Assembly (NCBI GenBank): GCA_964631275.1
Contig: CAZVWQ010000006.1
Span: forward strand, 1-59,743
Length of the DNA: 59,743 bases
Reading direction: 5' to 3'
Source of the DNA: CAZVWQ01 sp964631275
GTDB taxonomy: Bacteria > Patescibacteriota > JACMRA01
The notes under the pieces are model-generated. The model saw only the letters and a program-made list of their open reading frames with translations, did not search any database and was not told the DNA's origin. Below, piece by piece: positions 7,621-16,194 of the stretch. The translations under genes were made by a program, and so were the position numbers. Numbering within the stretch: the stretch's first letter is position 1; each line of letters opens with the position of its first letter.

Positions 7621-8168
7621 AGATAATTAATTTTTAAATTTATTTTCACTTTTTGATTTTCTTCAAGAATAAACTGCCAAGCTCCTTTGGCAGTAAAAAA
7701 CAAAGTCCAGAACCAACCTAGACTTCCTATCAAAATTAAAAATATTCGTAGAAAAATATTACCATTAAACAAATTTAAGATTGCTTTAAAATCTCCAGGG
7801 CCCCCAGGTGTATAAAAAATACCATCAAACATCAAATAACCAAACCCTAAACAAAATGAAAAAATAGTAGTCAAAAATGCTGTGTATTTTAGCCAAATGC
7901 TAGTAGTTTTAGTTTTCGTAAAAATCAAGAAAGCAAATAAACCAACTAAAATATTGACTAAAGCAGCAGAACCTTCTACTAAAATGATTTTAAAAATTTG
8001 ATCACTAGGAATTTGCTGAAGAGCATTAGCTGCAAAAAAATGCACTTGAAGACCTTTGGATCCGACTATCAGACCAAAAAAAGCATGAGTTAGCTCGTGT
8101 AAAAACTGAGATAAGATAATTGCTATGAGTAAAGAGAAGGTGATTTTAGTTAAGTTTAACTTGAACAT
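7542..8168 (-). CDS. M50-like (site-2 protease family) membrane metalloprotease
   Basis: A 208-aa integral membrane protein. The first hydrophobic helix carries HELTH (residues 24-28), the HExxH zinc site of intramembrane M50 peptidases. About four further hydrophobic segments follow (about 55-80, 90-115, 130-165 and 180-200). The FDGIF segment near residue 120 may stand for the second metal-ligand region, but a clear NxxPxPxLDG motif is missing, so catalytic activity is uncertain. The fold is typical of the compact, PDZ-less M50B or DUF3267-like group. The last 26 or so residues (from about ILSLFTITQ) are read from a family C repeat that also supplies the TAA stop, so the natural C-terminus has been replaced or extended. 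The ATG at 8168 has no Shine-Dalgarno sequence. Confidence 0.65.
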   Translation of the reverse strand: MFKLNLTKITFSLLIAIILSQFLHELTHAFFGLIVGSKGLQVHFFAANALQQIPSDQIFKIILVEGSAALVNILVGLFAFLIFTKTKTTSIWLKYTAFLTTIFSFCLGFGYLMFDGIFYTPGGPGDFKAILNLFNGNIFLRIFLILIGSLGWFWTLFFTAKGAWQFILEENQKVKINLKINYLILSLFTITQNLAIHKEINFLFKLNS

Positions 8169-8226
8169 AGGATTTAAAAAATTTATTACGAAGATGTTTT
8201 ACACTAAAAGAACATAATCGCCAAAA

Positions 8227-8787
8227 TTAAAGAATTAACTTTCCTCTAAAACCTCTTGAGGCATAATAAGAATCAGCTCCATTGTGATACACAAAAGTTT
8301 GCCCATAACGAAAATCTGCAAATAATGCCCCGCCAAATTTACGAATCTCTACTGGAGTAAAAATCCAACTAGAAGTTTTGCTATCAAAATTAGCTAGAGT
8401 TTGCAAAAATCTGTAATCAAATTCATCTAAAAGTTTAATTCCAAGCTCTATGGCAACTTGCTCTACACTAGACTTTGGTGGAAATTTTTTACGACTCACT
8501 AAGGCAATTTTATCATAGCATAAACTACGCCTACCTGTCGGGGTTTCGAGACTGCAATCCATAAAAACATATTCTTTAGTATCCTGGCTAAAATTAACTA
8601 AGTCAGGCTCTCCTCCAGTTTCTTCCATTGCTATAAGTGAACTTAATTTAAGTGGATTTTGCTGCAATCTTGCCTCGATATCACCCCAGTCTAATTTTAA
8701 ATTTTGATTTAGCCTTCTTGCAAACCTAGTTTTTAATTTTTGCAAAAAAATTTCATGCCCTACTAGATTAGTGGTTTGCTTTGGCAT
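8227..8787 (-). CDS. DUF4256 family protein
   Basis: A 186-aa soluble protein matching the DUF4256 pattern from end to end: a W-G-D-x-E start region, MEETGGEPDLV near residue 55, FMDCS..TPTGRRSLCYD near 75-90, FDSKTSSWIFTP near 135-147 and YHNGADSYYASRGFRG at the C-terminus. The family is widespread but has no known biochemical function. The highly conserved Cys, Asp and Arg pairs suggest an enzyme. It lies upstream of, and on the same strand as, the M50-like gene (58-bp gap), so the two could be co-transcribed. No signal peptide or membrane segment. The family is best known from free-living bacteria, so its presence in a reduced genome may reflect acquisition; that is an inference. Confidence 0.85.
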   Translation of the reverse strand: MPKQTTNLVGHEIFLQKLKTRFARRLNQNLKLDWGDIEARLQQNPLKLSSLIAMEETGGEPDLVNFSQDTKEYVFMDCSLETPTGRRSLCYDKIALVSRKKFPPKSSVEQVAIELGIKLLDEFDYRFLQTLANFDSKTSSWIFTPVEIRKFGGALFADFRYGQTFVYHNGADSYYASRGFRGKLIL

Positions 8788-8938
8788 AAGCTTGTTATGT
8801 ACAAGGTTTTTTGAGGTGTCAAATGGTTTGTTAGTTCTTTTGTATAAGGAAATATTTTTGAGTTTATTTAATATCTTATCTCAAAACTTAAAAGTCTTAA
8901 GTAACTAAAGCTAAGTTATTTTAGGTAGGGCTATCAAC

Positions 8939-11239
8939 TCAAAAGCCACCTTGAGATTGTTTTTGAGAAAATTCTTGCATCTTAACTAGATCTTGTGGGT
9001 TAGTCGTGATAATTCTATGTTCGGTTGGAAAAGCAATAATTTCGATGGCAACGTGACGAGGTCCAGCAAAAAAAATTCCTTGACCAACACTAGACTGTAA
9101 TAGAACTTGTTTTTCTCCAGAAGTTAAAGCAAAAGTTTCTCCAATTTGATCGATACTGGCTGTGGACTGTTTCAAAAGAAGTTTTAGAGCAGAGTTAGTT
9201 ACGATTGGTTTGCCAAAAGGAGAGCCTAAAAAATCACCAACATCTTGAGTAATGGTGGTTACTCCTAGGTAATATTTTCTTGCTCTTTTTACTAATCCAT
9301 ACAAAAACCTAGCCGAATCTTCATATTGCATCATAATCCAAGCTTCATCAATTGCTAAAATTCTCCTTCTTAACTCTGATCTAACCTCATTCCAGACGTA
9401 CTTGAGTAATATATACATGGCAATTGGTCTTAGAGTTTCTTGCAAGTCTCGAATATTAAAAACTACAAAAGTATTATGGATATTAATATTAGTCCTCTGG
9501 TTAAAAATTCCTGAAAAAGTTCCTTCAGTATAACGATAGAGTCTTTGAGCTAGACTTTCTCCGCCAACTGTACCTTCTAAAATATTTACCAAATCTTGCA
9601 TTGTAGGTGGAGTTATGTTTGCCAGGTCAGAATCTTCAGTGATGTCTCTTTTGGCGTAGGATTCCTTAATAGCTCTTTCCATTAATGAGACTTCTTCAGG
9701 GTTTAATTTTCCTAGCATGAGATTCATTAGGCCCATAAGGTCAATGATTGAGCTTCTGAGGATATCTGCATTGCTCTCGCCAGGTAGAGCTTTAGGCAGG
9801 TCAAAGGGGTTGATACGATTATTAGAATTAAGACTCATATTAATGTAAGTTCCACCTAGTGTATCAGCTAAGATTTTGTATTCTTGTTCAGGGTCAATCA
9901 CAATTACATTGATTCCAAGCATTAAGCTCCTAAGAATTTCTAGCTTTACAGCGTAGCTCTTACCTGCACCAGAAGTTGCAAAAACTACTTCGTTAGCGTT
10001 TTCTAACTCGAACCGATCAAAAATAATCAAAGATGAATTATGTCTATTGATTCCGTATAGGATCCCTGTGTCAGAAGATAGCTCAGAAGACACAAAAGGA
10101 AAAGAAGCCGATAAAGGACTAGTATTCATATTGGTATGAATTTGTAAATCGTCCTTAAGAATTGGTAAACAAGAATTAAAACCGTCATCCATTTGTAAGG
10201 CGGATCTTTTTAGGATAATATTCTGCTGATTAAGTAGTCCTTCTATAGCTTGAGAATATTTTTCTAGATCGTCCTTGTTATCGGCATATATTTGAGCATA
10301 AACACCTACGCTAAAAAATTTTTCCACGCCTTGCTGGATAGCGTCTCTAAGACCTTCAACGTCTCTGTAAGCAGTTTCTAGGGCTGGATCACGTGGCCCT
10401 CTTTTTTCTTGGTTGAGAGTTAAACTAGCTTGTATTTTACCTACTTTACTTTTTAGTTCTCTAAGTACTTTAGAGCTGTCTTTGGGGTAAATATAAATAG
10501 CCAAATCCATGGCTAGATCAGCATTTACTAAGCCTTCTAGCCAGCCACTATTAATAACTCTAGGATAAACTAAAACAAAAAAACTTCTAACTAATTTAGT
10601 TCCTAATTCTAAGTATCCAGTGTTAATCTTAACACTACTGGGAGAGATTAAATCTCTAATTGTAGAAACTCTTTTTCGATATTCTTTTTCAATTTCGATT
10701 AATTTTTTTTGAATTATACTTTCTTCCCTGATAATCTCTTTTCTTAATTTAACTGGATTTAGAGTTTGTAGATTTTGTAGTTGTTTTTTGTCTTTTTCAC
10801 TCAAATTCTGAGTCAAAAGTTTACCAGGAGCTTTAGGCGGTATTTGGTTTGGATTTTGTGGAGGTTGCCCTAATTGACTAGGAGGAAATAAACTTGCATT
10901 TGGCTTGGGAGATGGTTGATTAATGGGTCGTGATTGAAAATTAAACTGCTTAGAAGCTGGAATATTAGGGTTTGATTTTGAAATTTGTGGATTTGGTACT
11001 GGTTGTGGTACTTGTGGCTTGTAGGCTCCAGCTGGATTCTGCTCCCAATTGCCATAAGAGCCTTTAACTTGAGAATTATTTTGTAAATTTTCCCCAAGAT
11101 TAGGGGCCTGATATATTGGTTGTCCAGTCTTACCAAACCTAGTGTTATTACCCTGATTAAGGTTAGGGTTGTTATTAGGAGCAACATTAGGAATAACTTG
11201 GTTGTTCACCGGTGGCCTTGTTCCAGCTGGAGACTGCAT
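8939..11239 (-). CDS. VirB4/TraC-type conjugation or secretion ATPase
   Basis: A 766-aa cytoplasmic ATPase of the VirB4/TrbE/TraC class that powers type IV secretion or pilus-like machines. Residues 1 to about 140 are disordered and rich in Pro, Asn and Gln. A helical segment follows (about 150-200), then the VirB4 N-terminal domain (about 200-400). The P-loop is FATSGAGKSYAVK near residue 422, the Walker B motif RILAIDEAWIM near 632, and an ITQDVGDF sensor-like segment follows near 670. The C-terminus is glutamine-rich. VirB4-like ATPases are common in Patescibacteria, usually near small membrane proteins (PrgI/VirB3-like and VirB6-like). None is adjacent here, so the partner genes are distant. 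The ATG at 11239 has an A/T leader. The base composition is somewhat more GC-rich than its neighbours. Confidence 0.88.
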   Translation of the reverse strand: MQSPAGTRPPVNNQVIPNVAPNNNPNLNQGNNTRFGKTGQPIYQAPNLGENLQNNSQVKGSYGNWEQNPAGAYKPQVPQPVPNPQISKSNPNIPASKQFNFQSRPINQPSPKPNASLFPPSQLGQPPQNPNQIPPKAPGKLLTQNLSEKDKKQLQNLQTLNPVKLRKEIIREESIIQKKLIEIEKEYRKRVSTIRDLISPSSVKINTGYLELGTKLVRSFFVLVYPRVINSGWLEGLVNADLAMDLAIYIYPKDSSKVLRELKSKVGKIQASLTLNQEKRGPRDPALETAYRDVEGLRDAIQQGVEKFFSVGVYAQIYADNKDDLEKYSQAIEGLLNQQNIILKRSALQMDDGFNSCLPILKDDLQIHTNMNTSPLSASFPFVSSELSSDTGILYGINRHNSSLIIFDRFELENANEVVFATSGAGKSYAVKLEILRSLMLGINVIVIDPEQEYKILADTLGGTYINMSLNSNNRINPFDLPKALPGESNADILRSSIIDLMGLMNLMLGKLNPEEVSLMERAIKESYAKRDITEDSDLANITPPTMQDLVNILEGTVGGESLAQRLYRYTEGTFSGIFNQRTNINIHNTFVVFNIRDLQETLRPIAMYILLKYVWNEVRSELRRRILAIDEAWIMMQYEDSARFLYGLVKRARKYYLGVTTITQDVGDFLGSPFGKPIVTNSALKLLLKQSTASIDQIGETFALTSGEKQVLLQSSVGQGIFFAGPRHVAIEIIAFPTEHRIITTNPQDLVKMQEFSQKQSQGGF

Positions 11240-11344
11240 TTTTAATATTTATTTTTGTTATATTTTTTTGAATTTTTCTCTGAATTTGTTTTGGATCTAT
11301 AGTGTAAAGCACTTTTTAAAAATTTGCAAGCTACCCTAATCAGT

Positions 11345-11450
11345 TATAGCAATTCTACATTCAAGGTAGATAAATTATTAGATATTAAGTTTGTTTTAAA
11401 GTAATTTTAGGATATCTAAAATGTCTAATTGATGCATGTGATTAGATATA
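11345..11450 (+). repeat. Family E MITE-like element, copy 1
   Basis: Begins TATAGCAATTCTACATTC, has TTATTAGATATTAAG and GATATCTAAAATGTCTAA, and ends GATTAGATATA. Confidence 0.7.
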
Positions 11451-11531
11451 CTATGATGTGAGACGGTTTTACTTTAAAAAGCTAAATTTTTCTCTGAATT
11501 TTGTGGAATAGTTTTATAGCAAATTGGTATA
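11447..11531 (+). repeat. Family H repeat, copy 1
   Basis: About 85 bp with GATGTGAGACGGTTTTAC and TTTTATAGCAAATTGGTATA. It is about 90% identical to the copy at 53385-53461, 42 kb away. Confidence 0.7.
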
Positions 11532-11582
11532 ATCAAACTAAAACCTTTAGTTAAATCATAATTTAGTTAGTATTGGAGTATA
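11530..11582 (+). repeat. Family D element, partial copy (right half)
   Basis: Right half only: CTAAAACCTTTAGTTAAATC through TTAGTATTGGAGTATA. The left inverted end is missing and has been replaced by family H. Confidence 0.65.
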
Positions 11583-11621
11583 AAATTTATCTAAGTTTGA
11601 TCTGGGTTAGTTATATAAAAA

Positions 11622-11698
11622 TGGTGTGACCGACAGGATTTGAACCTGTGACCCACAGCTTAGAAGGCTGTTGCTCTATCCAACTGAGCTACGATCAC
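11622..11698 (-). tRNA. tRNA-Arg(TCT)
   Basis: On the minus strand the acceptor GTGATCG pairs with CGGTCAC (one wobble pair). The D-arm is GCTCAGTTGGATAGAGC, the anticodon stem ACAGC/GCTGT encloses the loop CTTCTAA (anticodon TCT, reading AGA/AGG), and the T-arm has GGTTCAAATCC. Discriminator A with encoded CCA (11622-11624). Confidence 0.95.
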
Positions 11699-12153
11699 GT
11701 ACAAAAATTTAAGTTTTATATAGCTTTTATAAAATTAACCTTGTTTTGCTACTTAAAAAATACCCTGTTTTTGTTTATTTTAAAGTAAAAAGTGGAATTT
11801 AGTTCTTACTAAAAAGAATTTTTAGAAAGTTTTTGACCTATTTTTGGCTTATTATATTAATTTAAAGGGTATAAAAAGTTCTCTTATAGGACTAGACAAG
11901 CATAAATAATTAATCCAAAATCTTACCTTGCACCTCAAAAATATTCTACTTTTTGTTTATTTTATAAGTACAAATGTTGTTTTTGAAAGATTTAAGTTAT
12001 AAGCAAAGATGCAAATCATCCGTAGCTTGCTTAGCTATTTAGTATTTAATATTTTCTATTTTTTTGTAAAGTTGATAGCTAGAAAATAATCAGCCTTACC
12101 TCAAAGTCTTCTGAAATATTTAAATTTTTTTTATTATAAAACCTATTCAATTA
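11699..12153. other. Intergenic, no recognisable gene or family repeat
   Basis: AT-rich. Two short TTTTTGTTTATTTTA-like segments (about 11768 and 11953) are similar to one another and to one near 46265, hinting at another weak repeat. Nothing else can be supported. Confidence 0.4.
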
Positions 12154-12534
12154 TTACCCTTTAGCTAATCTTTTAATTTGAAGTCTGATGGTGCATAGAT
12201 GAAGTTTGGCTATTGAAGTGGAAATTAACTTTTCACAGTTTTTACAAAGTTTTCTACATTTCTCACTCCAGGCATTTGTTCTCTCAACTACCCATCTTTT
12301 ATGTACTGGTTTAAAACCTGGATTGTCTTTGTCTTTTGACGGCTTTGGGGTAATTTGTATTCTAATTTTTGTTAAGATTTGAGGATAGATTTCTTTTAAT
12401 TCTTTTTCTAATTTTTCTTTATGATAGCCATTGTCTAAAAGTATTGTTATCTTCTTTGTGTTTACTGTTTTTTGTTTAAAGTAATCAATGTTTTTCTTGA
12501 ATTCCTCTGTAGTTAAATCTGTTGAATAAGCCAT
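12154..12534 (-). pseudogene. IS5-family transposase, C-terminal remnant
   Basis: A 126-aa fragment matching the C-terminal half of IS5-family (IS427/ISL2-like) DDE transposases. LLDNGY (residues 32-37) corresponds to the second catalytic Asp region and HKRWVVERTNAW (around 78-89) to the conserved R-W-V-V-E-R-T segment with the catalytic Glu. RL-KNCE and the final RLQIKRL also fit. The N-terminal half with the helix-turn-helix and first Asp is absent, and a stop (TAA) lies 9 bp upstream of the ATG, so this cannot be an active transposase. No sequence resembling the missing half was seen in the other frames upstream. Terminal inverted repeats were not identified. IS5 subgroups that duplicate TA or a 3-bp TNA target are possible past drivers of the MITE families here; this is speculative. 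Confidence 0.75.
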
Positions 12535-12904
12535 AGTAACTTATCCTAGAAAATATATGATTAATTTTCAAATGGGTTGTATATTCTGCAAACTTATATT
12601 ATATGAGAGATATAATGGTTATATTAGCCATTGTCAAGTATGCCTCAAAACAAAAATTCCTTTGTTAAAATAGCTATTATAAGCTAAAAATTAAACTAAT
12701 AATATCATTTATCATTACATGTAAAGTTATTCACTATTAAACTTTAATTTTATCAAAAATATTTTATCAAAAAATACCTGTAAATCACTTACTAATCGCT
12801 TTTAATCTTAAAGACAAGTCACAAATCAACAAATTTACAGGTGTCCACCCTTGCCAAAAAATCAAGATTTTTTTATAATACTTATTATATTTTAATTACA
12901 ATTT
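12535..12904. other. Intergenic region with a possible minus-strand promoter
   Basis: No gene seen. It contains a good sigma-70-type promoter on the minus strand (12609-12637). The rest is AT-rich with a short CACAAATCAACAAATTTACAG tail near 12820 and no known repeat. Confidence 0.45.
12609..12637 (-). promoter_or_regulatory. Possible sigma-70 promoter upstream of the IS5 remnant
   Basis: On the minus strand TTGACA (12632-12637) and TATATC (12609-12614) are 17 bp apart, 75 bp upstream of the IS5 fragment. In an AT-rich genome such matches arise by chance, so confidence is modest. Confidence 0.35.
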
Positions 12905-13363
12905 ATGGAAAAAGCTTTTCGAATATTCTTTTATATTTGGTCTTCTTTTTGGGGTTTGATTAATATCGCTCAAGTTGCTAGCCAGTATATTATTTATGAT
13001 CAAATATACGATAGAAACAATGACGCCGAACTTGGTCTTTGGTTCATTAACACTATGAGTTATATTTTGGGTGTTTTTTTGGGTGTTTTACTTTTGATTA
13101 AGATGATCTATATTCCTAGAGATCTAAGCAACAAAAAACCAGTCAAAAATATAAACATCTATGTAATTTTAGCCTCGTTTTATTATTTCTTTATTAGTTT
13201 AGTTAATTTAGCTAGCAGAGTTTTATTGATGCCAGAGGATTTTCCAAGAGAATCTATATTTCAGGTAACTTGGATTTTTCCGAGTTTTATGGTTTTTGTT
13301 TTTCATATTTTGTATTTCCAAAACATTAGAGAGTACAACACCTCACTTAAAGAAAATAATTAG
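12905..13363 (+). CDS. Four-helix integral membrane protein, unknown function
   Basis: Not recognised. A 152-aa protein with four hydrophobic segments at about residues 7-28, 46-67, 82-103 and 117-137, separated by short charged loops. The first loop, QYIIYDQIYDRNNDAEL, is acidic. There is a positively charged K-x-x-x-x-P-R-D turn after helix 2 and a polar C-terminal tail. There is no signal peptidase site, so it should stay in the cytoplasmic membrane. The ATG at 12905 follows AATTACAATTT. Isolated gene; length, hydrophobic pattern and the ordinary stop make it likely to be real. Confidence 0.6.
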   Translation: MEKAFRIFFYIWSSFWGLINIAQVASQYIIYDQIYDRNNDAELGLWFINTMSYILGVFLGVLLLIKMIYIPRDLSNKKPVKNINIYVILASFYYFFISLVNLASRVLLMPEDFPRESIFQVTWIFPSFMVFVFHILYFQNIREYNTSLKENN

Positions 13364-13385
13364 TCTGACCCATTTATACTCAATA

Positions 13386-13491
13386 TATAGTAATTCTACA
13401 TTCAACTTAGGTAAGTTATTAGATATTAAATTTGTTTTAAAATAAGTTTAAGATACCTAAAGTGTCTAACTGGCATATGGGTTAGTTTATA
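13386..13491 (+). repeat. Family E MITE-like element, copy 2
   Basis: Begins TATAGTAATTCTACATTC and ends GGGTTAGTTTATA. Confidence 0.7.
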
Positions 13492-13594
13492 CTTTCAAAA
13501 TTTACATTTTTTAATGTTAATAAGCTTAAATTATAGGCTTCCAAATTTAATTATGTTTAGTCTTACCGTCAAATTTGATTATGGAACGGGTATA
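13488..13594 (-). repeat. Family B MITE-like element, copy 3
   Basis: Reverse orientation: starts TATACTTTCAAAATTTACAT and ends GATTATGGAACGGGTATA. Confidence 0.7.
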
Positions 13595-13640
13595 AATTTT
13601 TTATTAGTTTAAAAAAAACTATAGCAAAACTCCATAAAAA

Positions 13641-13747
13641 TATACTAAACTGTCAACTAATCAGTGAGTTTTTCTGACCCTGTTTTTCTTATTTATCAAA
13701 CTAAAATCTTCAGTTAAATCATCATTTAGTTAGCACTTAGGCATATA
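13641..13747 (+). repeat. Family D MITE-like element, copy 3
   Basis: Full copy with left end TATACTAAACTGTCAACTAA and right end TTAGCACTTAGGCATATA. Confidence 0.75.
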
Positions 13748-13863
13748 ACACCAATCCATTTAATATTACTTTAAATTTAGTTCTCTACAAAGAGGAAATA
13801 AATCTCTTGTTTAAACTAAATTCTTAACTGGTAATTACGGTAAAGATTAGCCTAAAGAGTATA
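13744..13863 (+). repeat. Family C MITE-like element, copy 4
   Basis: Starts at the shared ATATAACACCAATCC, has CTAAATTCTTAACTGGTAAT and ends GCCTAAAGAGTATA. Confidence 0.7.
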
Positions 13864-13905
13864 AGAGATAAATAACCAAATACCCTTTATAGGAGTTTTT
13901 ACTGT

Positions 13906-14742
13906 CTAATTTAACCTAACTCCGAGAGTTTTTTTGACTATTTTATCAAAGAAGGTCTTATCCTCTCCGCCACCTGAAGCTAGAGAGCTAAAACTTAGCT
14001 CAGTAACCAAAATATTAGCTGGTAAATGTCTTTTTAGATAAGGTATTAATTTTCCTGTGTTTTCTTTATCAACTAATACTAGCTCTATACTTGGAGACTT
14101 CTCAATAAAACTCTGAATAATATCTAATATTTCTTTTGGATCGACATCTCCAGGTATTTCTTCAACTTCACAGTTGAGATTAACAAATAGCGGAAAATGA
14201 CTTGGTTCAGTAAAAACTAAAATTTCAGGATTTTCTTCTAGAGTTTGATTTGTGTTTTGTTCTTCTGCTACAATACCAAAATCACCAAAAGTATCTTTAG
14301 TTTCTAGATTAGAAAAAATATACATGACTTTTAGCCCATAATAAATAGCCACATCTTCTTGACTTGTAGCTAATTTACCTAAATTAAGTATATCTGATAA
14401 CTCTTGATAATTAAATTCTGAGGCTTCCCAACTAAGGAGTTTAGTTTGAAATTCACTAGAAGCAACGAGCCCGTTAGAAGTCTTTTGAGTTTTTGGAGAG
14501 GTTAGTTTTTGCCAATATGTATAACTCCACTTAAGTTTGTTAGTTTTTAGAAAATTTCCATAAAAATCACTAAAAGTATCTCTAATTTTTCTTTTGATTT
14601 GAGTTTCGCTAAGTCCTTTAAAATCTTCTTTTTTGAACTCTGAAATACTAGCTAAGTTAATTGCAGTAATAGATTCTAAAGTTATAGGTTTTTTAATTTT
14701 ATCTAACTCTTTAAGGTAAAAAAACAATTGTCCAAGAAGCAT
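13906..14742 (-). CDS. Conserved-looking soluble protein of unknown function
   Basis: Not recognised. A 278-aa, acidic, apparently cytoplasmic protein with no signal peptide or membrane helix. The N-terminal half is helical with many Lys/Glu. The C-terminal half alternates beta and alpha, with EILVFTEPSHFPLFVNL near residues 174-190, IELVLVDKENTGKLIPYL near 224-241 and a Gly-rich turn ASGGGED near 258-264. The last part weakly recalls the second lobe of metal-binding substrate proteins (ZnuA-like), but the metal-ligand histidines are missing and I do not assign it. Single gene on the minus strand, flanked by repeats. The ATG at 14742 has an A-rich leader. Confidence 0.55.
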   Translation of the reverse strand: MLLGQLFFYLKELDKIKKPITLESITAINLASISEFKKEDFKGLSETQIKRKIRDTFSDFYGNFLKTNKLKWSYTYWQKLTSPKTQKTSNGLVASSEFQTKLLSWEASEFNYQELSDILNLGKLATSQEDVAIYYGLKVMYIFSNLETKDTFGDFGIVAEEQNTNQTLEENPEILVFTEPSHFPLFVNLNCEVEEIPGDVDPKEILDIIQSFIEKSPSIELVLVDKENTGKLIPYLKRHLPANILVTELSFSSLASGGGEDKTFFDKIVKKTLGVRLN

Positions 14743-14959
14743 AAAAAATCAAGTTTAGTTTAATTTTAATATATATAAAACCTGTTTAATTGGTTTATAA
14801 ATTACTAATAAAAATTTTTATAAAGGTTGTATTTTTTAGAAAAAATAGTAATAAATTAACTTTTTTAGAATAAAAATTAACTGAAAGATTTTAATTAGTA
14901 TTATAAAAAAATTTTATAACATCTTTAAAATCAAGATATTTCTAATAAATTCTATGTAT

Positions 14960-15850
14960 CTAAGTCAGGGCAATTAATTTATTTCTGGCAAGTTCTTTTT
15001 CTTTACCATCGCTATGTTTTAGAACTAGAGCATATATTTCTACGGCTTTTTCTCTTTCTTCATATTTTTCGTATAACTTACCTAACTGCATCCAGACTGA
15101 GTAATTGTTTAGACCTGTGCTTCTTAAGTTTTCTAAAATTCTAGCTTCTAGCTTTTGATATAAAGCTTTGTCTTTTTTGGTTTGTTGATCTTGATTTTTA
15201 GAGTCTTCATCATCGCTAGTAACTAGGTTGATAGTAGCCCCTTTAGTATTAGAAGTATTAGAAAAAGTTTGTGTAGTTTCGTTAACAGAAGAAAAATCAG
15301 ACTGACTTGTTTGTTCAGTTATTTCTGGTTGATTATTACTTACTTCTTCTTCTGAATTATAATCTTTGACCCAGCTTAGAGGTTTAGTCTTGGAGATTTT
15401 ATTGTTTAATTCTGGATTAGTTTGGGCAAATTTTGAGATTGTTTTGTCTACATCTTGTTTTTGTTCAATAATTTTAGGATCATCATGATTCGAAAGTTGT
15501 GGCTTAGGTGGAGCTGTTACGCTAATTATATAATTCCAGGAATGCTTTAGATAATCAATAAAATTAGCCTGCGAATGACTAAAATTACTAAAAAAATTAC
15601 TAAAAAAATTACCATTTTTTGCTAATACAATGTCTTTACGTGAATTCATAGCAACTTGACTCATATCGTGAGTGCTAAACCCGTAAGTGGCTGAATTTCT
15701 AGCTAAAATATCGTTATTATCGACTTTTGCTTGGTTAGCTAGATCGTCTATTCTTTGATTTTCCCATAGATAAATAGAATAGTTAAGCAAGAGCAAACTA
15801 GCAAAACTAAAAACTACAAGACTAATTAAACCAGCAATTAGCATTAACAT
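14960..15850 (-). CDS. Membrane-anchored protein with C-terminal TPR-like repeats
   Basis: A 296-aa protein. An N-terminal transmembrane segment (about residues 3-25, LISLVVFSFASLLLLNYSI) is followed by a low-complexity, Asn/Ser/Gln-rich stretch (about 100-225). The C-terminal 65 residues (VWMQLGKLYEKYEEREKAVEIYALVLKHSDG and neighbours) read as one and a half to two tetratricopeptide units, which are protein-binding helices. The family is unknown, and the layout suggests a scaffold for membrane complexes. The orientation of the C-terminal part is not certain. The two N-terminal Met residues allow starts one or two codons apart. The gene is not in an evident operon. Confidence 0.6.
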   Translation of the reverse strand: MLMLIAGLISLVVFSFASLLLLNYSIYLWENQRIDDLANQAKVDNNDILARNSATYGFSTHDMSQVAMNSRKDIVLAKNGNFFSNFFSNFSHSQANFIDYLKHSWNYIISVTAPPKPQLSNHDDPKIIEQKQDVDKTISKFAQTNPELNNKISKTKPLSWVKDYNSEEEVSNNQPEITEQTSQSDFSSVNETTQTFSNTSNTKGATINLVTSDDEDSKNQDQQTKKDKALYQKLEARILENLRSTGLNNYSVWMQLGKLYEKYEEREKAVEIYALVLKHSDGKEKELARNKLIALT

Positions 15851-16194
15851 AATGCTAAACCAAAGAGATTATCTAATTTTGGTCAAATATATTTTTAACC
15901 GTTGATAGGTATTTTATACTTGATCTAGGTATTTTTTGATTATATAGACAATCCATAAAATAAAGCTAGGTATCTTACCTTTCCTAAATTTTCTTTATAG
16001 AAAATGTTTAATTACTTATTTCTTAAAATAAAATATTTTTAGATTTTAGTTGCTTCAAAAATTGTAATTTAGAACTATTCTTAAATTAGTATTTTATTTT
16101 TTTTACTTAAAATAAACTGCAAATGATTTCTTAATTTTTAGTTTTAAACTAACAAAATGTTTCAAACAACTTTCATATCTTTTTTTTGGGTCAG
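15851..16194. other. Intergenic region with a family I repeat
   Basis: No gene seen. It contains family I copy 2 (about 16035-16155). The rest is AT-rich. Confidence 0.5.
16035..16155 (+). repeat. Family I repeat, copy 2
   Basis: TTTTTAGATTTTAGTTGC, the core TTCAAAAATTGTAATTTAG and the tail AGTTTTAAACTAAC. It is similar along its length to 42795-42922. Confidence 0.55.

Larger units (their letters stand above)
11240..11621. other. Intergenic train of MITE-like repeats E-H-D
   Basis: No gene seen. Between virB4-like and tRNA-Arg, three repeats lie end to end: family E (11345-11450), family H (11447-11531) and a partial family D (11530-11582). Each shares a TATA boundary with the next. Confidence 0.65.
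13364..13905. other. Intergenic train of MITE-like repeats E-B-D-C
   Basis: No gene seen. Four repeats fill this gap: E (13386-13491), B reversed (13488-13594), D (13641-13747) and C (13744-13863). E and B, and D and C, share TATA boundaries. Confidence 0.65.

Noticed and set aside
10870..11187. A 105-aa open frame overlapping the N-terminal region of the VirB4-like gene
   Set aside because: Same strand, other frame, inside the Pro/Asn/Gln-rich part. No start context and no protein-like composition.
13906..14742. ZnuA-like metal-binding protein
   Set aside because: Only a faint resemblance in the last part. No signal peptide and no ligand histidines.
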